From positions 116,778,501 to 116,842,500 of the forward strand of contig NC_083685.1 of NCBI RefSeq assembly GCF_033118175.1: 64,000 nucleotides of DNA. The letters run 5' to 3'. The position numbers and the translations under genes were made by a program. Within the stretch, counting starts at the first letter, position 1. Every line of letters begins with the position of its first letter. Under the pieces are notes generated by a model that was not told the origin of the DNA, did no database searches, and saw only the letters and a program-made list of their open reading frames with translations. The DNA is from Dama dama (lineage: Eukaryota > Chordata > Mammalia > Artiodactyla > Cervidae). Shown one piece after another: positions 63,857 to 64,000 of this stretch.

Positions 63857-63990
63857 CTGCTGCTGCTGCTAAGTCACTTCAGTCGTGTCTGACTCTGTGT
63901 GACCCCATAGACGGCAGCCCACCAGGCTCTGCCGTCCCTGGGATTCTCCAGGCAAGAACACTGGAGTGGGCTGCCGTTGCCTTCTCCACC
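63857..63990 (-). mobile_element. BOV-A2-type SINE, single-monomer form
   Basis: (CTG)n start, AAGTCACTTCAGTCGTGTCT to 'ggctgccgttgccttctccac'. Perfect 10-bp duplication CAGAGGTTGG at 63847-63856 and 63991-64000, so the element is complete at the window edge. Confidence 0.93.
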
Positions 63991-64000
63991 CAGAGGTTGG

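Noticed and set aside
1..64000. CRISPR array, bacterial operon, or integrated phage/defence system
   Set aside because: No regular repeat-spacer pattern, no long ORFs and no Shine-Dalgarno-led gene strings. Composition and repeat families are those of a ruminant nuclear genome.

Overview
This window is ruminant (most likely bovid) nuclear DNA, either intergenic or deep intronic. The evidence is the repeat fauna. There are more than 15 Bov-tA/BOV-A2 SINEs, eight BovB (RTE-type) LINE pieces, many CHR-type tRNA-derived SINEs, ruminant L1 3' ends, and two copies of a short palindromic mariner-like element typical of cattle and relatives. Families shared by all eutherians (L2, MIR, MER20, MLT1-type LTRs, hAT fossils) form the older background. 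The sequence alone does not separate cattle from sheep, goat or yak.

I found no cellular protein-coding exon, no tRNA or rRNA gene and no CpG island that I can defend. The only recognisable coding traces are broken retrotransposon ORFs: L1 ORF2 pieces near 6.3-8.0, 25.8-26.2 and 48.5-49.9 kb, and BovB ORF pieces near 27.2-27.4 and 45.4-46.6 kb. All are 5'-truncated, frameshifted or internally deleted.

Layout: 0-5.5 kb, nested SINE/L1 clusters separated by unique DNA. 5.9-8.7 kb, an L1 that splits a MER20. 9.0-12.0 kb, MLT1, an ERV1-like solo LTR inside an older LTR, and L2. 12.8-19.2 kb, old L1, the first mariner MITE, several Bov-tA, and a long L2 peppered with SINEs. 19.2-24.6 kb, the longest unique stretches, one carrying a CRE palindrome and a GATA palindrome. 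24.6-31.1 kb, L1, BovB, CHR, MLT1 and the third MER20. 31.9-35.4 kb, a CHR SINE with a C-run/(AT)n tail, and an MLT1 broken by L1 and BovB. 36.4-43.2 kb, old L1/HAL1-type ORF1 relics with two head-to-tail BovB ends. 45.1-46.8 kb, the longest BovB, lacking most of its RT core. 47.6-50.3 kb, L2 split by a 2.07-kb L1. 50.3-56.3 kb, old L1 with many later insertions, including a poly(A)-only insertion. 56.3-64 kb, SINEs, MIRs, the second MITE and a MER1-like fossil cut by BOV-A2.

The window's main value is a layered record of retrotransposition. Many insertions keep clear target-site duplications (TSDs), so their relative ages can be read. The most interesting points are the two mariner hairpins (the repeat type linked to the bovine miR-2284/2285 families), the poly(A)-only insertion, possible L1 3' transductions, the microhomology deletion in BovB, and the regulatory-looking unique block at 20.0-20.7 kb. 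Family names are from memory of the consensus sequences; RepeatMasker would settle subfamilies.
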